From IMG/VR virus record IMGVR_UViG_3300031784_000103, positions 1-35,762 of that record: a DNA stretch of 35,762 nt; one strand, 5' to 3'. The DNA is from a virus. The notes beneath the pieces were generated by a model, which saw only the letters and a program-made list of their open reading frames with translations, searched no databases and was not told where the DNA came from. Within the stretch, counting starts at the first letter, position 1. Each line of letters starts with the position of its first letter. Below are positions 15,488 to 20,760 of this stretch, in pieces. Position numbers and translations under genes: made by a program.

Positions 15488-15994
15488 ATGACTACAGCTA
15501 CAGCACTAGATCTAGACTCAATGACTACAGGCGAGGCTAAGCTCGTACTAGATAAGGTTATTAAGCAGATAGCAGAACAGACAGGCGAGATTCTAATTGC
15601 TAGTGATGATGTAAAAATTATCGCTTACGCAATAGAAAATAATTTACAGCTACGCGATTACCTTATGGGCTTAACTAGCGACGGGCTAAGCGTTGAGAGT
15701 GTGGCTAACATTTTGCGCGTAATGGTAGTTCTACTTAACAGCGCAGAATTGCCAGCCTATCCGGTCGAAACTGTTCTCGCTAGTTATAAGTACCGACTAG
15801 GAGACAGCGAGGCTGTTCTAATGCTCGCTAATGGTCTAGCCCGTAACTACTCACTAGCGCAATTATTGCAACGCGTTTTCAATGCTGGCTGGCCTGTTGA
15901 GTCATTTGAGAAAATGTCTAACGAGCTACACGCTAAAGTATTAGCAGAATTGACGCGTACTCAAGAACTAGCTGTAAATGAGGCTAACCGCTAA
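15488..15994 (+). CDS. First early gene, DUF4192-like C-terminus (168 aa)
   Basis: The start is the ATG at 15488 after GAGAGGCAAG; a longer frame from 15401 would overlap the promoter. The N-terminus is Thr/Ala/Asp-rich and the body is helical. Around residues 110-145 a Tyr-arginine-leucine-glycine-aspartate followed by Ser-Leu-Ala-Gln-Leu-Leu and a small-residue/Gly-Trp-Pro recalls the end of DUF4192 proteins of actinobacteria. The resemblance is from memory and moderate. Function unknown. Its stop overlaps the next start (TAATG). Confidence 0.75.
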   Translation: MTTATALDLDSMTTGEAKLVLDKVIKQIAEQTGEILIASDDVKIIAYAIENNLQLRDYLMGLTSDGLSVESVANILRVMVVLLNSAELPAYPVETVLASYKYRLGDSEAVLMLANGLARNYSLAQLLQRVFNAGWPVESFEKMSNELHAKVLAELTRTQELAVNEANR

Positions 15995-16125
15995 TGAGTG
16001 AGCTGTTCTACGCGCTTAGCGTATGGCTCGCGCTGGCTGGCTGTGTTCTTGCTGGCTGTGTTCTATGGGCTGTAATTGAGGCTGGCTACTTTATCTATTG
16101 CAAGGTGCGCGGGATAGATTACTAG
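15994..16125 (+). CDS. Small single-pass membrane protein (43 aa)
   Basis: The ATG overlaps the upstream stop. Residues 5-36 are almost wholly hydrophobic (Leu, Ala, Val, Trp, Cys) with a repeated Ala-Gly-Cys-Val-Leu unit, followed by a short Cys-Lys-Val-Arg end. It is probably a single transmembrane helix with a short basic tail. Early-expressed phage membrane peptides often alter host envelope functions or block superinfection, but nothing here shows which. Confidence 0.6.
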   Translation: MSELFYALSVWLALAGCVLAGCVLWAVIEAGYFIYCKVRGIDY

Positions 16126-16130
16126 CTAGG

Positions 16131-16184
16131 GGCGTACTGTAGGGCTAGGGGAGAGATCTCCTAGCCTTACGGTCTGCAACTAGG
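16131..16184 (+). ncRNA. Structured RNA element, copy 1
   Basis: Six bases after a stop codon, GGCGTACTGTAG leads into a 10-bp stem (16143-16152 with 16157-16166, one G-U pair) closed by a GAGA (GNRA) tetraloop, then CTTACGGTCTG. A second copy at 17161-17218 has the same flanks and a stem with compensatory changes. It has no T-tract, so it is more likely an RNA-level control or processing element than a terminator. Confidence 0.6.
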
Positions 16185-16208
16185 CAGAATTGAGAGAGAG
16201 GTAAGGCT

Positions 16209-16343
16209 ATGGCTACGACGCTACACCTAGGCGATTGCCTAAATAATTGCATAATCTGTGAGCACAGATATCACGACGGGCAAGAGGTCTGCGATACCTG
16301 CGGGAGAGATTTTAGATCTAAAACAGAATGGAGAATAGGCTAA
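16209..16343 (+). CDS. Zinc-ribbon microprotein (44 aa)
   Basis: The ATG at 16209 follows GAGAGAGAGGTAAGG. Cys14-x2-Cys17 and Cys28-x2-Cys31 are spaced like a zinc ribbon, with an extra Cys10. The C-terminus is basic. Such peptides often bind host proteins or nucleic acid; the target is unknown. The stop overlaps the next ATG (TAATG). Confidence 0.6.
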   Translation: MATTLHLGDCLNNCIICEHRYHDGQEVCDTCGRDFRSKTEWRIG

Positions 16344-16531
16344 TGAGCGAGAGAGTACAGCTAACAGCTACCCGCGACGGTAACGCCTACCTAGGCAATT
16401 TCTACCGCGTTAGCGCGTGGAGAGGTAACAGCTACCTAGGGGAGAGGATCTACGCGGGCTATAGTAAGCGAGACAGCCTACGCCTAGCGCGGGAGATCAT
16501 AAGAGAGAGAGGCGAGCTATACGCTAGCTAA
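16343..16531 (+). CDS. Small basic protein, 62 aa
   Basis: The ATG at 16343 overlaps the previous stop; an in-frame ATG at 16328 is possible but lacks that coupling. The product is Arg/Tyr/Gly-rich with two similar halves, each containing a Tyr-Leu-Gly (about residues 16-18 and 33-35), and ends in an arginine-rich helix. The fold may be a small beta-sheet with one helix, like many phage inhibitor peptides. A 16-base copy of the control-region repeat lies in its coding sequence (16360-16375). Confidence 0.6.
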   Translation: MSERVQLTATRDGNAYLGNFYRVSAWRGNSYLGERIYAGYSKRDSLRLAREIIRERGELYAS

Positions 16532-16573
16532 GGTCTGGCGTATAGGGTAGGCTAACCTAGATCTGTTTATTAT

Positions 16574-16612
16574 CTCTCACTCTCTCCTAGCTGTAGCGGG
16601 AGAGGGTGAGAG
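16574..16612 (+). promoter_or_regulatory. Long hairpin before the 16660 gene
   Basis: CTCTCACTCTCTCC at 16574-16587 pairs with 16599-16612 over 14 bp with one wobble pair and an 11-base loop. It lies in the 128-base gap between two genes, is followed by a purine-only stretch and has no T-tract. The 3' arm is made of GGGAGAGGG-type ribosome-binding-like sequence, so the stem could hide a decoy or control site. Confidence 0.55.
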
Positions 16613-16659
16613 AGGGTAAATAGCCCTAATTTGAGAAGAGGAAGAGGAAGAGGGCGAAA

Positions 16660-17154
16660 ATGTCTGCATTTATGGTGAACGAGGACACGCTAGATCTATT
16701 GGCTAGCGTTGCGGTCTGGTCTAATCACGGGCTGTTTATCTATGCGAAAGAGGGAACACTACCGCCACGCGGTGAGCTTGAATATGCGGGAGAGGGCGAG
16801 AGTATCTACTACCGCGCTAGCCACTTAAAGAACATCAAGGAAGAACTACGGCTAGAAAATATAGCGAGTTTATGGGCGCGCTACCCTAACGACGGGGGAA
16901 CTATGGCGGGAGAGGGCGCACCCTTTAAGGCTATTTACCGAGATCAGGCTACATTTAGCGAGGTGCTAGGCGCGCTAGCTTGCTACGAGTATCAGGCTTG
17001 CGAGAGTGAGAACTGGCCAAATAGTTATGCTCACCTATTATGCGTAGGGATTCGTAAAGCTATCTGTGGGCTTATATCTGACGGCCAATGGGAATACGAA
17101 AGACCGGCAGGGCAAGCACAGCGCGTTGATCTTATGGATATTTTAAGCGATTAA
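16660..17154 (+). CDS. Conserved actinophage protein of unknown function (164 aa)
   Basis: The ATG follows a long purine tract (GAGGAAGAGGAAGAGGGCG). The opening (Met-Ser-Ala-Phe-Met-Val) and a later stretch with Cys-Tyr-Glu-Tyr-Gln-x-Cys-Glu and a Trp seven residues on (about 110-121) match a protein family I know from mycobacteriophages and other actinophages, always of unknown role. No catalytic motif is evident. The RNA element copy 2 starts directly behind its stop. Confidence 0.7.
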   Translation: MSAFMVNEDTLDLLASVAVWSNHGLFIYAKEGTLPPRGELEYAGEGESIYYRASHLKNIKEELRLENIASLWARYPNDGGTMAGEGAPFKAIYRDQATFSEVLGALACYEYQACESENWPNSYAHLLCVGIRKAICGLISDGQWEYERPAGQAQRVDLMDILSD

Positions 17155-17160
17155 GTAGGC

Positions 17161-17218
17161 GCGTACTGTAGGGCTTAGGGTTATCTCTAAGCCTTGCGGT
17201 CTGTACCTAACAGCTAGG
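17161..17218 (+). ncRNA. Structured RNA element, copy 2
   Basis: GCGTACTGTAG, a 9-bp stem (17172-17180 with 17185-17193, one G-U pair, loop TTAT), then CTTGCGGTCTG. Compared with copy 1, two adjacent pairs change on both sides (A-T to T-A and G-C to A-T), while the flanks are kept. That is the covariation expected of a conserved RNA structure. It starts 6 bases after a stop codon, like copy 1. Confidence 0.6.
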
Positions 17219-17266
17219 GCAGACCTCACCCGTAAACGCGGGAGAGGGAGAGAGAGAGGGCAAGTA

Positions 17267-17422
17267 ATGACTAAAATTAAAATAGAATTTGAGTGCAACG
17301 GTGACGCTAAAGAATTTTTTAACGGAATCATTCAAGATTACTATTACTCAGTAAAGAATAGTGAAGATAAAGAATTAGCAACGCAATATGAAACACTTAA
17401 ATACAAGATAGAGGGAGAGTAA
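17267..17422 (+). CDS. Small acidic protein, 51 aa
   Basis: The ATG follows the seam sequence GAGGGCAAGTA although no reading frame ends there. The product starts with a beta strand (Thr-Lys-Ile-Lys-Ile-Glu-Phe-Glu), then has an aromatic helix (Phe-Phe, Tyr-Tyr-Tyr) and a charged end. Unknown function. The stop overlaps the next ATG. Confidence 0.6.
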   Translation: MTKIKIEFECNGDAKEFFNGIIQDYYYSVKNSEDKELATQYETLKYKIEGE

Positions 17423-17631
17423 TGACTAAGGCAATAGACGCATCTAATGCGTACATAGATTTTGAAGAGGCGATAGGGCTAGAGGAATTGTATGCCCGTA
17501 CCCTAGATCTCATCATTGAAATAGCCACCGAGGAAGAGGGCGAGTACGACGACAAGGAAGCCGTCATATACATTGAAAGACTTATTGGGTACGCTAACCG
17601 ATACGCTAAGGAAGAGGGAGAGGTTAAGTAA
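17422..17631 (+). CDS. Small acidic helical protein, 69 aa
   Basis: The ATG overlaps the stop of the gene before, behind GAGGGAGAG. The product is strongly acidic (Glu/Asp-rich at about 35-50) and predicted helical throughout. It ends Glu-Gly-Glu-Val-Lys, the codons of which make the ribosome binding site of the next gene. Unknown function. Confidence 0.6.
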   Translation: MTKAIDASNAYIDFEEAIGLEELYARTLDLIIEIATEEEGEYDDKEAVIYIERLIGYANRYAKEEGEVK

Positions 17632-17789
17632 TGACTGATGTAATGGAAGATGATTCAATTTCGTGGGGTGAGCTGGCAGAATTGACTCACGCCACGCAAG
17701 TAGAACGATTCGGGTGGTGCATATGCGAGGATACCGAAGATCAAGGGCAACTAGCTGATGATTGTCCAGTAGAGAAAGAGGGCAAGTAA
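17631..17789 (+). CDS. Small acidic cysteine-containing protein, 52 aa
   Basis: Starts in a TAATG overlap. It has a Trp-Cys-x-Cys pair (about residues 29-32) and a third Cys near 46, perhaps a metal site, and is acidic. It ends Lys-Glu-Gly-Lys, which encodes GAGGGCAAG, the ribosome binding site for the next gene. I recognise no family. Confidence 0.55.
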   Translation: MTDVMEDDSISWGELAELTHATQVERFGWCICEDTEDQGQLADDCPVEKEGK

Positions 17790-17953
17790 TGAAAAGATAT
17801 ACATATAGCGTAGAGCAGATCATAAGAGTATCGGCTAACTCTGAGGAGGAGGCGAGAGAACTCTTGCCTATGTACCCTAGTGGCTTTGAGGGTCAAGCAT
17901 ATTATGTAAAAGAGGAGATCATTGAATTGGTAAATGAATTGGAGATTAAGTAA
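17789..17953 (+). CDS. Small protein, 54 aa
   Basis: The ATG at 17789 in a TAATG overlap is preferred over an upstream in-frame start at 17762. The product begins with a basic beta strand (Lys-Arg-Tyr-Thr-Tyr) and then shows the pattern of a small sensor-like alpha/beta fold (a strand, an acidic helix with Ser-Glu-Glu-Glu-Ala, then two strands). Phages and actinobacteria carry many such short proteins of unknown role. Confidence 0.6.
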   Translation: MKRYTYSVEQIIRVSANSEEEARELLPMYPSGFEGQAYYVKEEIIELVNELEIK

Positions 17954-18126
17954 TGAGAGTAGGAGAACTATCAGGAGAATTGCAAGCACCTAATAAGTGT
18001 TGCAACGACTATGATCTATGGGCAGATTGCGATAAAGAGGGTCATAGTGAGGGTTGCTTTGCAACCTATTGCGATAAGTGCGGAACTATTAACTATCGAG
18101 ATTGCGAGGGAGAGAGTAATGAATAA
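17953..18126 (+). CDS. Cysteine-rich zinc-binding microprotein, 57 aa
   Basis: Starts in a TAATG overlap. Seven cysteines (Cys16, 17, 26, 35, 40, 43, 51), including Cys40-x2-Cys43, and a His suggest one or two zinc sites. The end, Glu-Gly-Glu-Ser-Asn-Glu, again encodes a GAGGGAGAG seam, and the last 8 bases overlap the next gene. No family recognised. Confidence 0.55.
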   Translation: MRVGELSGELQAPNKCCNDYDLWADCDKEGHSEGCFATYCDKCGTINYRDCEGESNE

Positions 18127-18289
18127 AGAATACCTACAAGCTAAGGCAAATCTATGCTCAGAATTAGCGCAGGAGCAACTGACCAATGGAGACAATGAGA
18201 ACGGGGTCAAGAACCTCAAGCGTATGATCCGTGCGCTGGAGGAGATCAACCTTATCAACTACCTAGAAGAGAGAAGAGGGCGAGAGTGA
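18119..18289 (+). CDS. Small helical protein, 56 aa
   Basis: The ATG at 18119 follows GAGGGAGAGAGTA. A frame open from 18011 exists, but that part is out-of-frame sequence of the previous gene. The product is all helix with Leu/Ile heptads (about residues 2-20 and 30-50) and an arginine-rich end. It may form a coiled coil. It overlaps both neighbours by a few bases. Confidence 0.6.
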   Translation: MNKEYLQAKANLCSELAQEQLTNGDNENGVKNLKRMIRALEEINLINYLEERRGRE

Positions 18290-18375
18290 GTAAAGTATGT
18301 AAAGATTGTGGATACCCTGGTTGGTGGGTAGATAATGGTTGCAATAAGTGTGGATTTGAGGGCGAGAATGGGTAA
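18286..18375 (+). CDS. 29-residue zinc-ribbon peptide
   Basis: A GTG at 18286 overlaps the previous stop (GTGA) behind GAGAAGAGGGCGAGA. The peptide has Cys5-x2-Cys8 and Cys19-x2-Cys22 around two tryptophans, a minimal zinc ribbon. It overlaps the next start by 8 bases. Very small, but the spacing of the four cysteines and the seam pattern argue for a real gene. Confidence 0.55.
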   Translation: MSKVCKDCGYPGWWVDNGCNKCGFEGENG

Positions 18376-18610
18376 CTTCTATTCAACTAATGAGAAGCTG
18401 ATCTACCTTTATGAAGTCACCGACCCGCAGGGCGTAGCCCTATGGGGAGGGGAGAAGATTGAGGATATGTTCGACTGGTTCCGGCGATCACCGCAGGGGG
18501 CGAGGGTATTTATCTCCACTTGGGAGAGTGATGAGGAGGACGCTCACCTAATGGGTACGCCTATCGAGATCACCTCTATCGTGGCAAGCAAAGCGGGTGA
18601 GGGCAAGTGA
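18368..18610 (+). CDS. Small alpha/beta protein, 80 aa
   Basis: The ATG at 18368 follows GAGGGCGAGA; the longer frame from 18335 would begin inside the previous gene. The product has a beta strand with Tyr-Leu-Tyr-Glu-Val-Thr, a Trp-Gly-Gly turn, a Trp-Phe-containing helix and a further strand. It ends Gly-Glu-Gly-Lys, encoding GAGGGCAAG for the next gene. Unknown function. Confidence 0.6.
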   Translation: MGNFYSTNEKLIYLYEVTDPQGVALWGGEKIEDMFDWFRRSPQGARVFISTWESDEEDAHLMGTPIEITSIVASKAGEGK

Positions 18611-18696
18611 GCTATACCTTGGGGATACTGGCAATTTTACTGATAACATATGCACTTATAGTAACGGAGGATAAGTTTAACAATGGAGATAAATAG
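18607..18696 (+). CDS. 29-residue single-pass membrane peptide
   Basis: A GTG at 18607 overlaps the previous stop (GTGA) behind GAGGGCAA. Residues 3-19 are hydrophobic (Leu, Ile, Ala, Tyr), followed by an acidic/basic tail. It is a likely inner-membrane peptide, similar in plan to the peptides at 15994 and 26718. Its end overlaps the next gene by 14 bases. Confidence 0.5.
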   Translation: MSYTLGILAILLITYALIVTEDKFNNGDK

Positions 18697-18979
18697 AAGG
18701 ATCGAGTCTGCTAAGCGTAGCGCAGTAGGCTATCGCAACTATCGGAGGGCGAGGGATAGGGCGATGACGCGTCTATCCAATGCTTACCCTGAGACATACA
18801 AAGAACTGCTTGAACAGGAGAAAATTGTAGATGAACAGATGGGTAAGAAGTGGCTTGATATTGACGGCAGTACTGACCAGTATATGGATACTAACACCAG
18901 CTCATCACCTTCGGGTGGAGGAGAGGGCGACAAAGCCAGCTCCAGTGCAGACCAAAGCAACAATGGAGGAGAAGCGTGA
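18683..18979 (+). CDS. Small actinophage-type protein with Ser/Gly-rich tail, 98 aa
   Basis: Residues 1-60 are basic and helical with an Arg-Ala-Met-Thr-Arg-Leu and Pro-Glu-x-Tyr-x-x-Leu pattern seen in many actinophage proteins. Residues 65-98 are low-complexity Ser/Gly/Asp. The 5' GGAGG is 12 bases away. The tail overlaps the start of the transglycosylase frame, which may explain the low complexity. The TGA overlaps the next GTG (GTGA). Confidence 0.6.
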   Translation: MEINRRIESAKRSAVGYRNYRRARDRAMTRLSNAYPETYKELLEQEKIVDEQMGKKWLDIDGSTDQYMDTNTSSSPSGGGEGDKASSSADQSNNGGEA

Positions 18980-19250
18980 AAACAAAGCACTTGCGATTAG
19001 TTACTTACGAGCACTCGGTTACGATGGGCAACAGAGAAAGTGTGCCATCACCCTTTGGACCCGTGAGAGCAGGCTTGACCACCTCGCAGATAACCCAAGA
19101 TCAACGGCTTTCGGAATTGCTCAGATCCTTAGAGAGCGTAGTAGAAAACCTGAACTACAAATCCTTCACGCTATACGATATGTTGAACACCGCTATCGAG
19201 GAAATTTCTGCAGTGCTCTCAGGCACAGTGATCGAAGAGGATGGTACTGA
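18831..19250 (+). CDS. Lytic transglycosylase-like protein nested in other genes (139 aa)
   Basis: Residues 50-139 show the three marks of the SLT/goose-lysozyme-like fold: Glu79-Ser80 (catalytic Glu), Gly95-Ile-Ala-Gln98 and an Ala-x-x-Tyr region at 114-122, ending in His/Arg-rich sequence and Gly-Trp-Tyr. The ATG at 18831 has AGGAG 10 bases upstream and gives a hydrophobic anchor or signal at 7-22; an internal ATG at 18963 would give the bare domain but lacks a good ribosome binding site. The frame overlaps the 98-residue gene by 149 bases and the 92-residue gene by 275. It should cut peptidoglycan. Confidence 0.75.
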   Translation: MNRWVRSGLILTAVLTSIWILTPAHHLRVEERATKPAPVQTKATMEEKRENKALAISYLRALGYDGQQRKCAITLWTRESRLDHLADNPRSTAFGIAQILRERSRKPELQILHAIRYVEHRYRGNFCSALRHSDRRGWY

Positions 19251-19254
19251 ATGA
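18976..19254 (+). CDS. 92-residue gene lying over the transglycosylase frame
   Basis: A GTG at 18976 sits in a GTGA overlap behind GGAGGAG and the TGA overlaps the next ATG, exactly the seam design of this operon, so this frame is likely translated. Residues 1-40 are basic and beta-like; 45-85 form an acidic, leucine-rich helix. No family is recognised. It shares nearly all its DNA with the transglycosylase domain, which is an ancient fold, so this gene would be the newer, overprinted one. Confidence 0.5.
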   Translation: MKTKHLRLVTYEHSVTMGNRESVPSPFGPVRAGLTTSQITQDQRLSELLRSLESVVENLNYKSFTLYDMLNTAIEEISAVLSGTVIEEDGTE

Positions 19255-19739
19255 AGCTTATATTAGATCCAGCCTCATCTACGAGATCCTTTTACTTTAA
19301 TAAGAAGGATGATCGTGTTCTCTTTGGTGATATACGGGTAAAAGAATCTTACTTGCTAACCAATGGGCAGACTATCCATATAGAACCTGATGAGGTTATG
19401 GACTTTCGGGCTATACCTTACCCCGATGAAACGTTTAAGGCGGTAGTCTTTGACCCACCACATAGGATCAAGCTAACAACCGAGTCTGATTTTATTAAGA
19501 AGTATGGGGAATTAAATAAAGATACTTGGCGAGAAGATTTAGCTCAAGGGTTTGCTGAATGTTTTAGGGTTCTTAAGACTAATGGCACTCTCATATTTAA
19601 GTGGAGTGAAGTATCTATCAAGCTAAATGAAATATTAAAACTTACAGATCAGAAGCCAGTTCTTGGACATCCTTCGGGTAAGCGTATGGGAACACACTGG
19701 GTACTCTTTATTAAAACTGAAGAAGATATGCTACAATAA
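19251..19739 (+). CDS. Phage class I SAM methyltransferase with DPPH motif
   Basis: The 162-residue protein has Asp-Pro-Pro-His at 68-71 in the place of the DPPY/NPPY of amino-methyltransferases, then a Trp-x-Glu-Asp-Leu-x-x-Gly-Phe helix, a Leu-Lys-x-x-Gly-Thr-Leu-Ile-Phe-Lys-Trp strand and a Gly-His-x-Ser-Gly-Lys end. I know this compact family from phages of Gram-positive bacteria; its substrate is not settled, with DNA most likely. It starts at the stop of the gene before and is the last gene of the rightward operon. Confidence 0.8.
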   Translation: MKLILDPASSTRSFYFNKKDDRVLFGDIRVKESYLLTNGQTIHIEPDEVMDFRAIPYPDETFKAVVFDPPHRIKLTTESDFIKKYGELNKDTWREDLAQGFAECFRVLKTNGTLIFKWSEVSIKLNEILKLTDQKPVLGHPSGKRMGTHWVLFIKTEEDMLQ

Positions 19740-19761
19740 TAGCGTTGCCTTCCAGCACAAC

Positions 19762-19798
19762 CTAGCCCTCGCCGTTACCTCTTTCCGGCGGGGGTTAG
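19762..19798. terminator. Shared terminator between convergent operons
   Basis: A 13-bp stem (19762-19774 with 19786-19798, two wobble pairs) with an 11-base loop lies between the two convergent methyltransferase genes. The rightward side is followed by TGCTTTCT, only a modest T-tract. The leftward gene ends inside the 3' arm: its TAA is at 19797-19795. Confidence 0.75.
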
Positions 19799-20370
19799 TG
19801 CTTTCTAATCCAGACTTGTTGGTTCTTTACAAGCAACTTATATTCTCCCTCGTGACGATCTAAGAACATATGAATACCCAGCTTAGGTGCGTGTATATCA
19901 ACGCCGTCAGGGTGAGTCCACTCATAGTCATCAATAGCCATCAACCCACCGGACTTGAGCAGCGGCCAAGATAATTCGCAGTCTAGTAGTGCAGAAGCTG
20001 AGGTGTGGTGTGCATCCACATAGATAAAGTCATAGAAGTCTTTCCATAGATCCTCATTAAGTAAGAAGTCTTGTGTTGTGCTGCGCTTGCGGTTGATCCG
20101 CATACCTTCAGTCTTAGCAAGGTAAGTATTGTAGACATCATCGAAGTCCATATCAGTCTGGACTGGTTCATTAGGCGCACCTTCCCACGTATCCACATCG
20201 GTAAGGTTGGATGATTGTGCAGTAAGAACACTATTGCACATCCATACACTGGCATCACCAGTAAATGCACCTAGTTGCAGGAAGTGTAGACGATCCTCAC
20301 CTTGCAGTGGCAGTAAAAACTGCTCAAAGTTATGCTGAGCTATCTGCTTAAACCAATTAGGATATTCCAT
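19795..20370 (-). CDS. Class I SAM methyltransferase (Methyltransf_24-like)
   Basis: The ATG at 20370 has GGAGGG close upstream and is preferred over the frame from 20433, which would overlap the FmdB-like gene. Residues 29-40 hold the SAM-binding loop (Leu-Gly-Ala-Phe-Thr-Gly-Asp-Ala), an Asp-Val-Asp-Thr-Trp acidic strand end follows near 60, and Ile-Tyr-Val-Asp-Ala-His-His is near 117. This matches the small methyltransferase group often found beside sugar- or capsule-modifying genes, although no such genes lie here. Substrate unknown. It ends the leftward operon in the shared terminator. Confidence 0.75.
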   Translation of the reverse strand: MEYPNWFKQIAQHNFEQFLLPLQGEDRLHFLQLGAFTGDASVWMCNSVLTAQSSNLTDVDTWEGAPNEPVQTDMDFDDVYNTYLAKTEGMRINRKRSTTQDFLLNEDLWKDFYDFIYVDAHHTSASALLDCELSWPLLKSGGLMAIDDYEWTHPDGVDIHAPKLGIHMFLDRHEGEYKLLVKNQQVWIRKH

Positions 20371-20371
20371 A

Positions 20372-20545
20372 TTACCCTCCAGTAGAGTAGAACCCGCCAC
20401 CTTTGAAGGTGACACCAGGTGATGACCAGACACGACTCATAGACTGATGGCAACCAACGCAGACTGGTGCTACCTCATCCTCATAGATAGATCTCTCAAT
20501 AGTGTAGGTGTTGCCACACTTCTCACACTTGTAATCGTATGTCAT
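20372..20545 (-). CDS. FmdB-like zinc-ribbon protein (57 aa)
   Basis: Cys7-x2-Cys10 and Cys29-x2-Cys32 form a zinc ribbon, and the end (Phe-Lys-Gly-Gly-Gly-Phe-Tyr-Ser-Thr) is the signature of the FmdB/CxxC_CxxC_SSSS family. The role of this family is poorly known; FmdB was named as a putative regulator. The ATG at 20545 overlaps the upstream stop (ATGA), and the stop falls just before the ATG of the methyltransferase. Phages of actinobacteria carry few described members. Confidence 0.75.
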   Translation of the reverse strand: MTYDYKCEKCGNTYTIERSIYEDEVAPVCVGCHQSMSRVWSSPGVTFKGGGFYSTGG

Positions 20546-20760
20546 CCCAGCTCCTTCTCAATAGCTTGAAGAGTAAGGCAGGGATAACCTACCAATACGC
20601 TTACCTCAGCACTATATTTGCAGCAAGAAAAGCAGTGGCTTGGGTTAACCTCAGAAGGTCTGTGTAAGTTTGCTACTGCAAACAACGCCCTGTGTGGCAA
20701 CCTGTAATTGTAATCGTTGAACGAATCTTTAATCTTAGCCAACAGTTCATCGTGCGTCAT
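20542..20760 (-). CDS. Small actinophage protein with Cys-rich end (72 aa)
   Basis: An N-terminal helix (residues 1-30) is followed by a His-Cys-x2-Cys-Cys and a second Tyr-Pro-Cys, then an end with Ala-Ile-Glu-Lys-Glu-Leu. I recall this Cys-x-Cys ... Tyr-Pro-Cys-x-x-x-x-Ala-Ile-Glu end from many small actinophage proteins of unknown role. The cysteines probably bind zinc. ATGA overlaps join it to both neighbours. Confidence 0.65.
   Translation of the reverse strand: MTHDELLAKIKDSFNDYNYRLPHRALFAVANLHRPSEVNPSHCFSCCKYSAEVSVLVGYPCLTLQAIEKELG

Noticed and set aside
18011-18118. Longer start for the 56-residue gene at 18119
   Set aside because: This part is the previous gene read out of frame; the ATG at 18119 follows a seam ribosome binding site.
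20371-20433. Longer start of the methyltransferase at 20433
   Set aside because: It would cover the end of the FmdB-like gene, whereas the ATG at 20370 has a strong GGAGGG just upstream.
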